A stretch of 64,000 bases of DNA from Carnobacterium sp. CP1. GTDB lineage: Bacteria; Bacillota; Bacilli; Lactobacillales; Carnobacteriaceae. How positions within the stretch are numbered: the first letter of the stretch is position 1; each line of letters starts with the position of its first letter. This document shows positions 28,868-40,801 of the stretch, piece after piece. The DNA lies in assembly GCF_001483965.1 (NCBI RefSeq), contig NZ_CP010796.1, positions 1,775,001 through 1,839,000 of the forward strand. Direction: 5' to 3'. The notes beneath the pieces were generated by a model. It was not told the DNA's origin. It saw only the letters and a program-made list of their open reading frames with translations, and did no database searches. The translations under genes were made by a program, and so were the position numbers.

Positions 28868-30389
28868 ACTTTGGTGTATTTTTAAGTTGATCTTGCATAA
28901 AATCTTTTTTCTTGTTCTCCAAAATCAGGTGCACTTCCTTCTTGATTTGAAGGAGATCATAAGTCGATCCTAATTCAGAAAGCACATAAACTTCTTGTTT
29001 GATAGGGTATTTGCCAAAAAGAGCCGCATTGGTATTGGTGATCACCAAATCATAAGAAGCCTCGCTGCGGTAAGGCTCCATTCTCACTCCATTGCGCTCA
29101 TCCAGACTTTGAATGAGCATCGTTGTTACTGTTTCAGCATATAGTTTTTCCATCTGCAAGTCGATTCCGATATGGATCTTAGAAGAACTCTCATTCTCAA
29201 CAAGTTTCAGAATACTAAGGTACCGGCCCAGAGCGTTCATTTGAAGTGTGTTTTTTTCATCTGATTTTTGATTCATGGTTTTTAACGTATCCTTTAGAAG
29301 TATGCAGGAAAATTGTTTAACATTCGGACGCACAATAGCTTTTTCCTTTTCCCACAAATTTTCTAAATCATGAAATTGAAGATCTCCTTGAAAAAAGAAT
29401 AAAAGCAGATGTGTCTGGGTTAGATAATAGAAGGTCTTAGAAAGCAAAGACGGAGACAAAGACTTCAACCCAAAATTCTGAGTGATTCTTGAAAGCAGCT
29501 GCTGATAATATTCAGCATGAGGAAAAGCAATCAACTTCAACTCAGCAGGCTGATTTTCATAAAATTCTTCAGGCAAAATCGACATGGAAACTAGAAATAC
29601 AAAAAATATCATCGCCTCCTCTTCTTCTGCTTCGAATGAATAGCGGCTCAAAAAACGAAAAACCGTTTCCTTTAGTTTTTTATACAATTCATTTTCTTGA
29701 AAAGGTATTATCGATCGCCGTAATTGCCAATAAGTTTTGTATTTCAATTGAATTCGTTTACGGGTAATGATCATCCAGAGGTTCAATCGTTGGCGGTCAT
29801 GGTCATGGAGCACAACATCCAGATTCCGCTCTAAAACCCTGACCGTTTTGCTTTGCCAGCTATCTGTATGATTTATTTGATGATTTGTATAGGGTTCCAA
29901 AAACCAGTAAAGCTGAAAGAAAAAATAGCGGATCTGCAATTCTTCGCCCCGCATTTTTCCATTACGGATTTGAATATCGAATTCTTTCAGAAAACCGTTT
30001 ATTTCTTTTAAGCGTCGATAGAAAGACGCTTCACTGACCAAAAGCTGATTGGTCAATTGAGGCACTGTAAATTCCTGATATTGATAGATATAATCTAAAA
30101 CTTGAAATTTCAAGCTATCCTTGATGTATAAACAACAAATTTCCTGCAATGTGTGGTGTTTTTCCAACCGCAAAACCAATTCATCATCTATTCGCTCAAA
30201 TACAAACAGGTGAGGCGATACAGCAGCAAGATCTTGTATATTCTGCAAATACTTATCAAAAGATGGTTTCGCTATCTGTAAAGAAGAGAACAATTCACGA
30301 TAGCTGATTTGTCCGCCGTTTAAAAGGAGCTTTCTTAAAATACGAACCTGATACCGTTCACTTTTGTCCAGTAGATCTTCTATTTCCAT
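28866..30389 (-). CDS. Mga-like (PRD-type) transcriptional regulator
   Basis: DNA-binding regulator of 507 residues with two N-terminal helix-turn-helix regions, ISYRELFSSLQIAKPSFDKYL (about 25-45) and FTVPQLTNQLLVSEASFYR (about 110-130), as in Mga/AtxA proteins. A long helical middle part follows (PRD-like, no obvious conserved His pairs seen), then a C-terminal EIIB-like segment (about 405-495). The ATG at 30389 follows GAGGAA; a longer TTG start overlapping the upstream remnant is less likely. It precedes glpK-glpO on the same strand, so it may control glycerol use, but a terminator separates them. Confidence 0.78.
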   Translation of the reverse strand: MEIEDLLDKSERYQVRILRKLLLNGGQISYRELFSSLQIAKPSFDKYLQNIQDLAAVSPHLFVFERIDDELVLRLEKHHTLQEICCLYIKDSLKFQVLDYIYQYQEFTVPQLTNQLLVSEASFYRRLKEINGFLKEFDIQIRNGKMRGEELQIRYFFFQLYWFLEPYTNHQINHTDSWQSKTVRVLERNLDVVLHDHDRQRLNLWMIITRKRIQLKYKTYWQLRRSIIPFQENELYKKLKETVFRFLSRYSFEAEEEEAMIFFVFLVSMSILPEEFYENQPAELKLIAFPHAEYYQQLLSRITQNFGLKSLSPSLLSKTFYYLTQTHLLLFFFQGDLQFHDLENLWEKEKAIVRPNVKQFSCILLKDTLKTMNQKSDEKNTLQMNALGRYLSILKLVENESSSKIHIGIDLQMEKLYAETVTTMLIQSLDERNGVRMEPYRSEASYDLVITNTNAALFGKYPIKQEVYVLSELGSTYDLLQIKKEVHLILENKKKDFMQDQLKNTPK

Positions 30390-30399
30390 AACGAGTTCC

Positions 30400-30606
30400 T
30401 CACTCCTTTTGACTAACTTCTTTGCCAAAACAACTGGTCAATGCTTTCACAGCTAATTGCTCAGCTAGCGCCAGGATAGTCGTCTCCAACAAGAATTGAC
30501 CGCCGAGAATTCGATGGCTTTGCTTATCAAAGAGCAATTAAAGTTCTCTAACTTTTAAAGCTGCCGTTACTTCAGCAAATGATGCTCCAATACTAACTAC
30601 ATCCAT
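30400..30606 (-). pseudogene. Remnant of a flavin/NADH oxidase-like gene
   Basis: A minus-strand frame starting at ATG 30606 with an AAGGAG site reads MDVVSIGASFAEVTAALKV, like the FAD-binding start of NADH oxidase/peroxidase family proteins. An in-frame TAA then interrupts it. Reading on in the same frame gives LLFDKQSHRILGGQFLLE, like a C-terminal interface segment of the same family, and stops at 30400. At 68 codons against about 450 normally, it is an internally deleted relic. The assignment rests on short motifs and is tentative. Confidence 0.45.
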
Positions 30607-31182
30607 TCTGTTTTCTCTCCTTCAGTGAAACTCTTACATTCATTAAACTCTACTTTGCATACCTTTTCAAGGAATCTTACCAGCGTTTCTACTCTCTTCT
30701 GTCATCATACAGGAATACAGCCTAAAAAATTGGTTAGACAACTGCAGCCAAATTCCTTTTTCCTTTCCATCATCTTTGCTTTTAGGTTCTATCCTTTAGT
30801 GTTGGCATCTAAAAGTAATGACAGACGAAAATCTCCGTTAGAATAAAAGTTCTATCATAAGAATATTGATGTTAGTGTCAAGATATTCTGGTAAAGGGGT
30901 AAAGAAATTAGAACTTATTTTTATTGAACGCTACCTACTTGCATCGGGTTATTTTCTTTCTCATGTACTCCTTACAATACGCGATCTCTGTCGCTTTTCT
31001 ATTCAACTGCAGGTAGTGAAATTTTCGGATCACTGCTATTTTCTTGACCATTTGCAGTGTCTGCTTTAGAACGGGACAAACTACTGCCAAAAAGAAGGGC
31101 GTTCGTCCCAAAAACAAGAAAACGAGCCGAATCGACGCTAAGAAGAATGGTGTTTCCGCTTCGTTTAAAGCTTGAGTAGTAA
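30607..31182. other. Intergenic stretch with no recognised gene
   Basis: Lies between the flavoprotein remnant and the repeat near jag. Short open frames on either strand lack ribosome sites and recognisable motifs. It may be further decayed coding sequence. Nothing else could be supported. Confidence 0.5.
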
Positions 31183-31236
31183 ACTACGGAGGTAATTCAA
31201 TTCCACCCCCTAAGAGTCACCAACACAATTGGACAA
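31183..31236. repeat. Partial copy C of the palindromic repeat family
   Basis: Shares the right-end pattern of the 13362-13527 element: ACGGAGGTAATT, then AAGAGTCACCAACACAATTG. Only the right end is recognisable. Confidence 0.4.
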
Positions 31237-31246
31237 AGAGCCATAC

Positions 31247-31289
31247 AAAAAAGCTTAACAAAAAGGTTTCCCTTGTTGTTAAGCTTTTT
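31247..31289 (-). terminator. Terminator of the rpmH-rnpA-yidC-jag operon
   Basis: AAAAAGCTTAACA (31248-31260 region) pairs with TGTTAAGCTTTTT (about 31277-31289), with T residues after it on the minus strand, immediately beyond the jag stop codon. Confidence 0.9.
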
Positions 31290-31293
31290 CGCT

Positions 31294-32082
31294 TTATTTC
31301 ACCGGTTCGACTACTAAGTAACGGTGAGGTTCATTGCCTTCTGAGTGAGTCGCAACTTGTTTATTTTTACTCAAATAAAAATGAATCTGTTTTCTTTCAA
31401 AAGCAGGCATTGGTTCTAGAAAAACAGGAAGGTTTGTACGAACAACTCTTTCAGCCGTTCGATTAGCTAATTGTTTTAAAACAGCTTCACGGCGTTCACG
31501 ATAATCTCCAACATTTACAATAGCTGTAAGTTTAGTTGGTGCATGATGGTACAGCAACACTTGTGCTAGCGATTGTAAAGCATTCAGTGTCTTACCATGT
31601 TTGCCAATGACCAAACCGGCTTTTTCGGTATGAATATGGAAAGTAACCTGATTGCGCGACTTTTCAACATCTACGGTTGCAGCAGCTCCCATTTGTTGAG
31701 CAACGTCAGCCAAATAATCAGAAACCAATTGCACTGCTTCTTCGTTATTCTGCGAGTTTTTATTCGCATCTGTAACTTGTTGATCCAACTGAGCAGCTTC
31801 TTTCACATCTTCTGGAAACTCTTCTTTTTGAATTTCTGTGTGCTCGCTTTTCTCACTTAAAACTTTTGAATCAATATTTGCATCTGCTCGTGTCAATGGT
31901 TCTTTCGTTATCTTTTTCTTTTCTACGATCACGATCGCATCTTTCTTACCGAAACCTAAAATACCTTTTTTTCCCTCAGTAACGATTTCAATAGAAGCTT
32001 CTTCCTCGCGGATACCTAAAAGCTTCAAACCTTTTTGAGTTGCTTCTGCTACTGTTGCTGCTTGAGCCGTGTACTTATCCAT
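31294..32082 (-). CDS. jag: RNA-binding protein Jag (KhpB/EloR)
   Basis: Cytoplasmic RNA-binding protein linked to cell elongation and, in streptococci, partnered with KhpA. The 262-residue protein has the Jag_N domain (1-52, EEASIEIVTEGKKGILGFGKKDA), an acidic linker (about 60-115), a KH domain with GLVIGKHGKTLNALQ (about 155-170), and a C-terminal R3H domain (ERKQIHFYLSKNKQVATHSEG, about 228-248). It follows yidC by 44 bp, the usual order. Confidence 0.95.
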   Translation of the reverse strand: MDKYTAQAATVAEATQKGLKLLGIREEEASIEIVTEGKKGILGFGKKDAIVIVEKKKITKEPLTRADANIDSKVLSEKSEHTEIQKEEFPEDVKEAAQLDQQVTDANKNSQNNEEAVQLVSDYLADVAQQMGAAATVDVEKSRNQVTFHIHTEKAGLVIGKHGKTLNALQSLAQVLLYHHAPTKLTAIVNVGDYRERREAVLKQLANRTAERVVRTNLPVFLEPMPAFERKQIHFYLSKNKQVATHSEGNEPHRYLVVEPVK

Positions 32083-32126
32083 CTGTTGATCCTCCGTTCT
32101 ATCTACTCTTGATTGATAGTAAAGAC

Positions 32127-32960
32127 TTATTTCTTTTTCTTTTTCTTTTTCGGATTTAACGCTTTTTCTAGAGCGCGTTCGCGTTCACGTTCAGCTTGGA
32201 GTTTTTCTTCTCGTTCTTTTCTGATTTTAAATGGATTATTCAGTAATAACGTTTGTCCAACAGAAAAAGCATTTCCTACTACCCAGTACAATGATAATGC
32301 ACTTGGCAGTGTGATACCCATAAATAAAATCAATGCCGGCATCATGTACATCATAGATGTGGTTGTCGGGTTTGATTCAGCTTGGCTCATGCTTGATAAT
32401 TTTGTTGTTGCATAAGTTAAAATAGCAGCCAAAACAGGTAAAATAAACATTGGGTCTGGTTTACCTAAGTTCATCCATAAGAAATTCCCGGTGCTTAGCG
32501 CTTCTGTTCGGCTGATTGCTTGATAAAGACCCATCAATACAGGCATTTGGATCAGTAAAGGCAAACAACCCGCGACCGGATTAACTCCTGCTTCTGAATA
32601 CAATTTAGATGTTTCTTCTTTTAATTTACTTTGTGTTTCAGCATCTTTAGATGAATATTGTGCTTGCAAAGCTTTGATTCTTGGTTGCAATTCGCTCATC
32701 TTACGTGTGCTTTTGGTTTGCCCATGCATTAAAGGCAATAGAACAATCCTGATGATCAAGGTGAAAACAATAATTCCCAATCCATAACTTCCACCAAATA
32801 AATCAGATAACCAAATAATCACACGTGAGAAGTTTAAAACGATGTATCGATCCCAAAATCCTGTACTTTCAGCAGTGATAGGTGATGTACCACACCCCAC
32901 TAAAACAACTGCTAACAAAACGGTTCCTAATAAAAGAAGTAATCGCTTACGGTTTTTCAC
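32127..32960 (-). CDS. yidC: Membrane protein insertase YidC (lipoprotein form)
   Basis: Inserts and folds membrane proteins, alone or with Sec. The 277-residue precursor has a lipoprotein signal peptide with lipobox VLVGC, so Cys23 is the likely lipidated N-terminus. Five membrane segments follow, with the conserved ALLPLMHGQTKSTRKM-type cytoplasmic helical hairpin (about 80-125; here IVLLPLMHGQTK) and the substrate-groove arginine nearby. The C-terminal tail is very basic (KALNPKKKKKKK), as in homologues that contact ribosomes. Only one yidC copy is in this window; Lactobacillales usually have a second elsewhere. Confidence 0.95.
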   Translation of the reverse strand: MKNRKRLLLLLGTVLLAVVLVGCGTSPITAESTGFWDRYIVLNFSRVIIWLSDLFGGSYGLGIIVFTLIIRIVLLPLMHGQTKSTRKMSELQPRIKALQAQYSSKDAETQSKLKEETSKLYSEAGVNPVAGCLPLLIQMPVLMGLYQAISRTEALSTGNFLWMNLGKPDPMFILPVLAAILTYATTKLSSMSQAESNPTTTSMMYMMPALILFMGITLPSALSLYWVVGNAFSVGQTLLLNNPFKIRKEREEKLQAERERERALEKALNPKKKKKKK

Positions 32961-32995
32961 GGTTTTTCCCCCATTCTTTCAATAAAAAAATAAGC

Positions 32996-33334
32996 TTAAT
33001 CTAACATTTTAGCCAATCTCAAAACGTGGATCAAGCTCTTTTTAGTTTCTTTTACCGACATTGTTGCCGCTGGTTTACGGGCAATGACGATAAAATCTTT
33101 CTCCGATTTTAAATGAGGCTTTAATTCTGTTAAACTTTGACGTATTCTTCGCTTAACGGCATTTCTTACCACTGCATTGCCAATTTTTTTACCGACAGAC
33201 AGCCCTACTCGAAAATGCGGTTGTTCTTTTTTGTCTAATACATAAAGAACAAATTGACGGTTGGCTGTAGATTTTCCACGATGAAATACTTTTTGAAATT
33301 CTGATTCTTTTTTGACACGATAGGCTTTTCTCAT
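32996..33334 (-). CDS. rnpA: Ribonuclease P protein component
   Basis: Protein subunit of RNase P, which cleaves the 5' leader of pre-tRNAs. The protein has 112 residues, a normal length, and is strongly basic. It carries the RNR-type signature [14 protein letters not shown] (about 53-66) after the conserved [20 protein letters not shown] start. It lies between rpmH and yidC, 35 bp before yidC. Confidence 0.96.
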   Translation of the reverse strand: MRKAYRVKKESEFQKVFHRGKSTANRQFVLYVLDKKEQPHFRVGLSVGKKIGNAVVRNAVKRRIRQSLTELKPHLKSEKDFIVIARKPAATMSVKETKKSLIHVLRLAKMLD

Positions 33335-33412
33335 TCAAATAACCTCTCATCTCTTTTTCTTTACCTGAACAAATTGCTTCTATAAGTATGTGTATTTTTA
33401 ATAAAAAAAGAA

Positions 33413-33443
33413 AAAAAAGACCACTGAGACGTTCAGTGATCTA
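33413..33443 (-). terminator. Hairpin between rpmH and rnpA
   Basis: GACCACTGA and TTCAGTGATC (33419-33442) form a stem followed by eight T on the minus strand. It is directly after the rpmH stop, so it probably sets the rpmH:rnpA expression ratio by partial termination. Confidence 0.8.
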
Positions 33444-33575
33444 TGCAGACAATGATTTTCTGCCTTTACGGCGTCTACTTTGTAATACATTACGTCCATT
33501 TTTGGTACTCATACGTTTACGGAAGCCATGTAACTTTTGACGTTTACGTTTTTTAGGTTGGTAAGTTCTTTTCAT
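33441..33575 (-). CDS. rpmH: 50S ribosomal protein L34
   Basis: Small basic large-subunit protein of 44 residues, beginning [20 protein letters not shown] and ending GRKSLSA, the unmistakable L34 sequence. ATG complement at 33573-33575 with GGAGG upstream. It is the first gene of rpmH-rnpA-yidC-jag and lies immediately left of the origin. Confidence 0.98.
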   Translation of the reverse strand: MKRTYQPKKRKRQKLHGFRKRMSTKNGRNVLQSRRRKGRKSLSA

Positions 33576-34080
33576 TCGTAATACACCTCCTGTAATAATA
33601 ACTATCTCTCATTATATTGTTGTTTAGCAGCACAAGACAGTCTCATTTATTCTAATGAAATAAAAACGGGCTTATCAAAATTAATTTCAAACCTTTTTTT
33701 ATTCATTCACTTCAGTATGATAGCATAAATTACAAGAATAGGGAACCTTCTTTTCACTTTTTTATTCCTTGTCTTTAAAAAAATAGTTTCCGAGCTGAAA
33801 AAATACCAACCATTGAGCAACTATTTCTAATGGATTCTATCTCTTCCTTTTCTATTAACAGCTTTATTCATGTTCGTAAAATGAATAAAAAATTCGATTT
33901 CCCCTCATTTTTCTCTCTTTATTTTATTCCTTCCCGCTTAAATCTTAACAGTTTACATTTTATTTCCAGTTCATTTTTTCCCTGTTTTTACTGCCTTTTT
34001 TCTTTTTATCTATCCAAAAAAAGACCGTAGAAAAACAACTATAACAAAAAGCTTATGGCTGTTTTTGCGTGCTCTAAAAG

Positions 34081-34430
34081 ATATCCACAATCCGGTTTTT
34101 ATTATCCACAGCCTTCGGTATAGCTTTTTTTCAGTACTTTATTAAAATTGAGTTACAAAGCTGTTATCCACAAACGAACAAGCTGTGCACGGTTTCTTAC
34201 ACATACCAGATCGAGTCTGTGGATAACTTTTAAAAACATTGATATATAGCCATTAAAAGACTGTAAGTTTTCCCCTTTTCTATTAACAGAAAGGTTTTTA
34301 AAATTAGTTATACACTATTTATTTTAGCCTGTGGATAACTATATTGACAAGTCTTGTATGAATTTTCAACAGGTTGCAACTACTTGTGGAAAACTTTAAA
34401 AGAAAGTGCTAAAATAAGAAAGACACATTT
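34081..34430. other. oriC: oriC, part upstream of dnaA: DnaA-box cluster
   Basis: Perfect DnaA boxes TTATCCACA occur on the plus strand at 34102-34110 and 34164-34172, and on the minus strand at 34218-34226 and 34330-34338. One-mismatch boxes lie at 34082-34089 (ATATCCACA-type), 34308-34316 (TTATACACT) and about 34385 (TGTGGAAAA). The surrounding 33600-34448 is very AT-rich and has no convincing gene. Together with the box group after dnaA this makes a bipartite origin of the Bacillus type. Confidence 0.92.
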
Positions 34431-34448
34431 ATAAAGGAGGTTCTCTAT

Positions 34449-35786
34449 TTGGATGATTTACAAACTTTGTGGAACTTTTTAAAAGAAAAATTTAAAGACT
34501 CCCTTTCCAAAGTTAGTTACGATACTTGGATCGAAAGCGCCGTTCCAATTCGCATTACTGAAAATAATATTATTATTGAAGTTCCTTCTTCTTTACACAA
34601 AGAATATTGGGAAAATAATTTAGCCACTCGTATCGTCGAAAATATTTATGAATATTCCAGCCGCGAAATTTCTCCATTATTTGTTATAAAAAATGAAAAT
34701 GAGAATGCCAACGCTAATGGTAAACAAAAAAGCCAATCGCTCACTCAAAAAAATGCCTTTAGAAAAGATGTTTTATTAAATGATAAATATACATTTGACA
34801 CCTTCGTTATCGGCAAGGGCAACCAAATGGCCCATGCAGCAGCTTTAGTAGTTGCTGAAGAACCCGGTACAATTTATAATCCGCTATTTTTTTATGGAGG
34901 CGTTGGACTTGGAAAGACACATTTGATGCATGCTATCGGTCATCAAATGCTTTTATTAAATCCAGATGCCAAAGTAAAATATGTCAGCAGTGAAACTTTT
35001 GCAAATGATTTTATCAATTCCATACAAAATAAAATGCAGGAAAAATTCCGAAATGAATACCGGAGCGTAGATTTACTATTAGTAGATGATATTCAATTTT
35101 TTGCTGATAAAGAAGGAACACAAGAAGAGTTCTTTCACACATTTAACGCACTTTACGACGATCGGAAACAAATCGTACTAACAAGCGATCGTTTGCCAAA
35201 TGAAATTCCTAAGTTACAAGAACGGCTGATCTCAAGATTTGCTTGGGGATTATCGGTCGATATTACTCCGCCTGACTTAGAAACTCGGATCGCTATCTTA
35301 CGCAAAAAAGCTAACGCAGAAAGATTGGAAATTCCAGGAGATACACTCAGTTACATTGCTGGTCAAATTGATTCTAATATTCGCGAATTAGAAGGGGCTC
35401 TTGTTCGAGTTCAAGCTTATGCTGCGATTGAAAGCCGTGATATCACAACAAGTTTAGCTGCTGATGCTTTAAAAAGTATGTTGCCTTCTAATAAACCGAC
35501 GACTTTATCCATTCTGGATATTCAAAACGTTGTCAGTAAGTATTACCAAATATCATTAGTCGATCTAAAAGGAAAAAAACGCGTCAAATCGATTGTTTTG
35601 CCACGACAAATTGCGATGTTTTTATCCCGTGAACTAACAGCAAATTCTTTGCCGAAAATTGGTGCTGAATTCGGCGGTAAAGATCATACGACAGTGATCC
35701 ATGCTTATGAAAAGATCAATCATGCTTTAACGAATGATCATCAGTTAAAACAAGATATAGAAGAAATTAAAAATAAATTGAAATAA
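34449..35786 (+). CDS. dnaA: Chromosomal replication initiator DnaA
   Basis: AAA+ initiator that binds DnaA boxes and melts the origin. The 445-residue protein has domain I (1-80, [21 protein letters not shown]), a short Asn-rich linker, and an AAA+ core with Walker [10 protein letters not shown] at 150-158, Walker [11 protein letters not shown] and sensor motifs. Domain IV has the signature [13 protein letters not shown] with the recognition helix GGKDHTTV. The start is TTG with AAAGGAGG eight bases upstream; no in-frame ATG is near. DnaA boxes upstream suggest autoregulation. Confidence 0.98.
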   Translation: MDDLQTLWNFLKEKFKDSLSKVSYDTWIESAVPIRITENNIIIEVPSSLHKEYWENNLATRIVENIYEYSSREISPLFVIKNENENANANGKQKSQSLTQKNAFRKDVLLNDKYTFDTFVIGKGNQMAHAAALVVAEEPGTIYNPLFFYGGVGLGKTHLMHAIGHQMLLLNPDAKVKYVSSETFANDFINSIQNKMQEKFRNEYRSVDLLLVDDIQFFADKEGTQEEFFHTFNALYDDRKQIVLTSDRLPNEIPKLQERLISRFAWGLSVDITPPDLETRIAILRKKANAERLEIPGDTLSYIAGQIDSNIRELEGALVRVQAYAAIESRDITTSLAADALKSMLPSNKPTTLSILDIQNVVSKYYQISLVDLKGKKRVKSIVLPRQIAMFLSRELTANSLPKIGAEFGGKDHTTVIHAYEKINHALTNDHQLKQDIEEIKNKLK

Positions 35787-35887
35787 TCTGCTCATTATTT
35801 TGCCTTATACTGACTTATAAATTTACATTTTATGGACTTATCCGTTAGACTACTCGTAAGGAAATAAAAAAAATAACTTAAAGAGCT

Positions 35888-36045
35888 TGTGTATAACTCT
35901 CAAAGTTATTCCAGATTTATCAACAACTTATCCACATGTGGAAAACCTTGGTATGCATAGTCTCACTTTGCTTTCCCACAGTATCCACAGGCCCTACTAC
36001 TATTACTAAAGATCTTATTAAATTAATTAACTACTATTCTGGAGG
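35888..36045 (+). other. oriC: oriC, dnaA-dnaN part: DnaA boxes, DnaA-trio cluster and AT-rich unwinding region
   Basis: A minus-strand box TTATACACA is at 35888-35896 and a plus-strand TTATCCACA at 35928-35936. GTATCCACA (35981-35989) lies directly before a short GC run. Triplets CTA CTA CTA TTA CTA then follow at 35994-36008, and an AT-rich stretch follows (36009-36045). This order (box, GC spacer, DnaA-trios, AT-rich DNA) matches the basal unwinding system described for Bacillus subtilis. Confidence 0.8.
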
Positions 36046-36053
36046 TTTACTTA

Positions 36054-37196
36054 ATGAAATTTACCATCAAAAGAAGTGCATTCTTAAAGAGTTTAGCTGA
36101 CGTACAACGGGCGATCTCTTCGAGAACAACTATCCCAATTTTAACGGGAATAAAAATCGTTGCGAATGAAGAAGGGTTGACACTGACAGGGAGCGACTCA
36201 GATATTTCCATTGAAACGTTCATTCCTACAACAGACGAAGCAAATGCCTTAACGATTGAAAAAACAGGTAGCATTGTATTGCAAGCTCGTTTTTTTAGTG
36301 AAATCGTTAAAAAGTTACCAGAAGAAAATATGGAGATCGAAGTTTTGGATCATTTCCAAACCTTGATCACTTCAGCAACAGCTTCATTTACCATTAATGG
36401 TTTGGATGCCAACAACTATCCGCATTTGCCAGTCATTGACACAAATGAGTCCTTTACTTTACCGGTTGGCTTATTTAAACAGGTCATTGGACAAACGGTT
36501 ATTGCCATCTCGACTCATGAAAGTCGTCCAATTTTAACGGGTGTCAACATGGTTATCGAAAATGGCAAGCTGTTAGCAGTCGCTACAGACAGTCATCGTT
36601 TAAGTCAGCGTGTGATTCCATTAGAAACATCTGAAGAACAGACCAGTAAAAAATACAATGTTATTATTCCTGGTAAAAGCTTAATAGAATTGGCTCGTAC
36701 TTTGGATGACAACTCCAGCACGATCGAAATGATGGTGACCGAAAATCAAGTTTTATTTAAAACTGAAAACATGTTTTTCTATTCTCGTTTGCTGGAAGGC
36801 TATTATCCAGATACAAAACGATTGATTCCGGATAATTCAGCAACAGAAATCGAATTTAATGCTGTTTCTTTATTAGGCGCAATTGAACGAGCTTCCTTGT
36901 TGTCACACGAAGGAAAGAACAACGTGGTCAAAATCACCATTAATCCAGATATAGTAAAAATCTCAGGAAATTCACCAGATGTAGGGAATGTCCAAGAGGA
37001 TTTAGATTACCTATCTGTTGAAGGGGAACCGATCGAACTCTCTTTTAACCCCGACTATATGAAAGATGCTTTGCGGACATTCGGGCAAACCGATATAAAA
37101 ATCAAGTTTACTTCACCTGTACGACCATTTATCTTGGTCCCAAGTGAAAATAACCAAGATTTCATTCAATTGATTACTCCAGTACGAACTTTTTAA
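36054..37196 (+). CDS. dnaN: DNA polymerase III beta subunit (sliding clamp)
   Basis: Ring-shaped processivity clamp for DNA polymerase and many repair proteins. The 380-residue protein has the three-domain beta-clamp pattern, begins MKFTIKRSAFLKSLADVQRA and ends with the conserved LITPVRTF. ATG follows GGAGG at proper spacing. It is followed by a strong terminator, so dnaA-dnaN may form one unit apart from yaaA-recF. Confidence 0.97.
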   Translation: MKFTIKRSAFLKSLADVQRAISSRTTIPILTGIKIVANEEGLTLTGSDSDISIETFIPTTDEANALTIEKTGSIVLQARFFSEIVKKLPEENMEIEVLDHFQTLITSATASFTINGLDANNYPHLPVIDTNESFTLPVGLFKQVIGQTVIAISTHESRPILTGVNMVIENGKLLAVATDSHRLSQRVIPLETSEEQTSKKYNVIIPGKSLIELARTLDDNSSTIEMMVTENQVLFKTENMFFYSRLLEGYYPDTKRLIPDNSATEIEFNAVSLLGAIERASLLSHEGKNNVVKITINPDIVKISGNSPDVGNVQEDLDYLSVEGEPIELSFNPDYMKDALRTFGQTDIKIKFTSPVRPFILVPSENNQDFIQLITPVRTF

Positions 37197-37204
37197 AGAA
37201 TCAA

Positions 37205-37247
37205 CAAAAAACTGCTTTTCTCACCAAATGGGAAAAGCAGTTTTTTT
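37205..37247 (+). terminator. Terminator of dnaA-dnaN
   Basis: AAAAAACTGCTTTTC (37206-37220) pairs with GAAAAGCAGTTTTTT (37232-37246), followed by T residues, ten bases after the dnaN stop. Confidence 0.92.
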
Positions 37248-37361
37248 GCTGTCTTGCCCAAAAACCGCCTTTTTTTCTCTTTTAAGCAACTTTTACGTTT
37301 TTAGGGTCTTTTTGTATCATTCTATTAAAGTGGATAGAAGCTAGTTTATTTCTAATTCGAT

Positions 37362-37390
37362 TTGTAATCTAACTCAAAAAGGAGTATAAT
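37362..37390 (+). promoter_or_regulatory. Promoter of yaaA-recF-gyrBA
   Basis: TTGTAA (37362-37367), a 17-base spacer and a perfect TATAAT (37385-37390). The predicted start is about 37397, 69 nt before yaaA. Confidence 0.7.
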
Positions 37391-37414
37391 AGAACTAACA
37401 ACTAAGTGCGTAAT

Positions 37415-37447
37415 GCGTGGATTTTTCAACTCTCCACGCTTATTTTA
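37415..37447 (+). promoter_or_regulatory. Terminator-like hairpin in the yaaA leader
   Basis: Perfect 7-bp stem GCGTGGA (37415-37421) and TCCACGC (37433-37439), followed by TTATTTTATT. It lies between the promoter and the yaaA ribosome site, so it could attenuate the recF-gyrase operon. Confidence 0.55.
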
Positions 37448-37465
37448 TTGAAAGCAGGTGATTTT

Positions 37466-37716
37466 ATGAAAAAGACTATTTTAATCAATAGCGAATTTAT
37501 TACTTTAGGACAATTTTTAAAGCATGCGGACATTATCAGCAGTGGCGGTATGGCAAAATGGTATTTAGCTGAACATACGATCTTACTTGACAACGAACCA
37601 GAAAATCGCAGAGGAAAAAAACTTTACCCCGGTTCCGTTATCGAAATTCCTGGAGAAGGAACATTTTTCATTCAATCTGTCGAATCAAACAATCAGATTC
37701 CTGAGGATGAGCTCTA

Positions 37717-37717
<1 letters not shown>
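37466..37717 (+). CDS. yaaA: S4-domain RNA-binding protein YaaA
   Basis: Small protein of 83 residues with an S4-like RNA-binding fold (FITLGQFLKHADIISSGGMAKWYL, then NRRGKKLYPGSVIEI). In Bacillus the homologue, also called RlbA, is linked to ribosome assembly; here function is inferred from family only. The ATG at 37466 follows AAAGCAGGTG; the frame also opens 20 codons earlier within the leader hairpin, which is unlikely. Its stop overlaps the recF start (TAATG), giving translational coupling. Confidence 0.9.
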
Positions 37718-40778
<3,061 letters not shown>

Positions 40779-40801
40779 TCCAAATAGGAGGACAATAAAG
40801 A

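Noticed and set aside
30625-31069. Two open frames between the flavoprotein remnant and jag
   Set aside because: Low-complexity composition, no ribosome site, no motif; treated as noncoding or decayed DNA.
33830-34030. Open frame of 66 codons left of the DnaA boxes
   Set aside because: AT-rich origin DNA with a Phe/Ser-only composition; no ribosome site.
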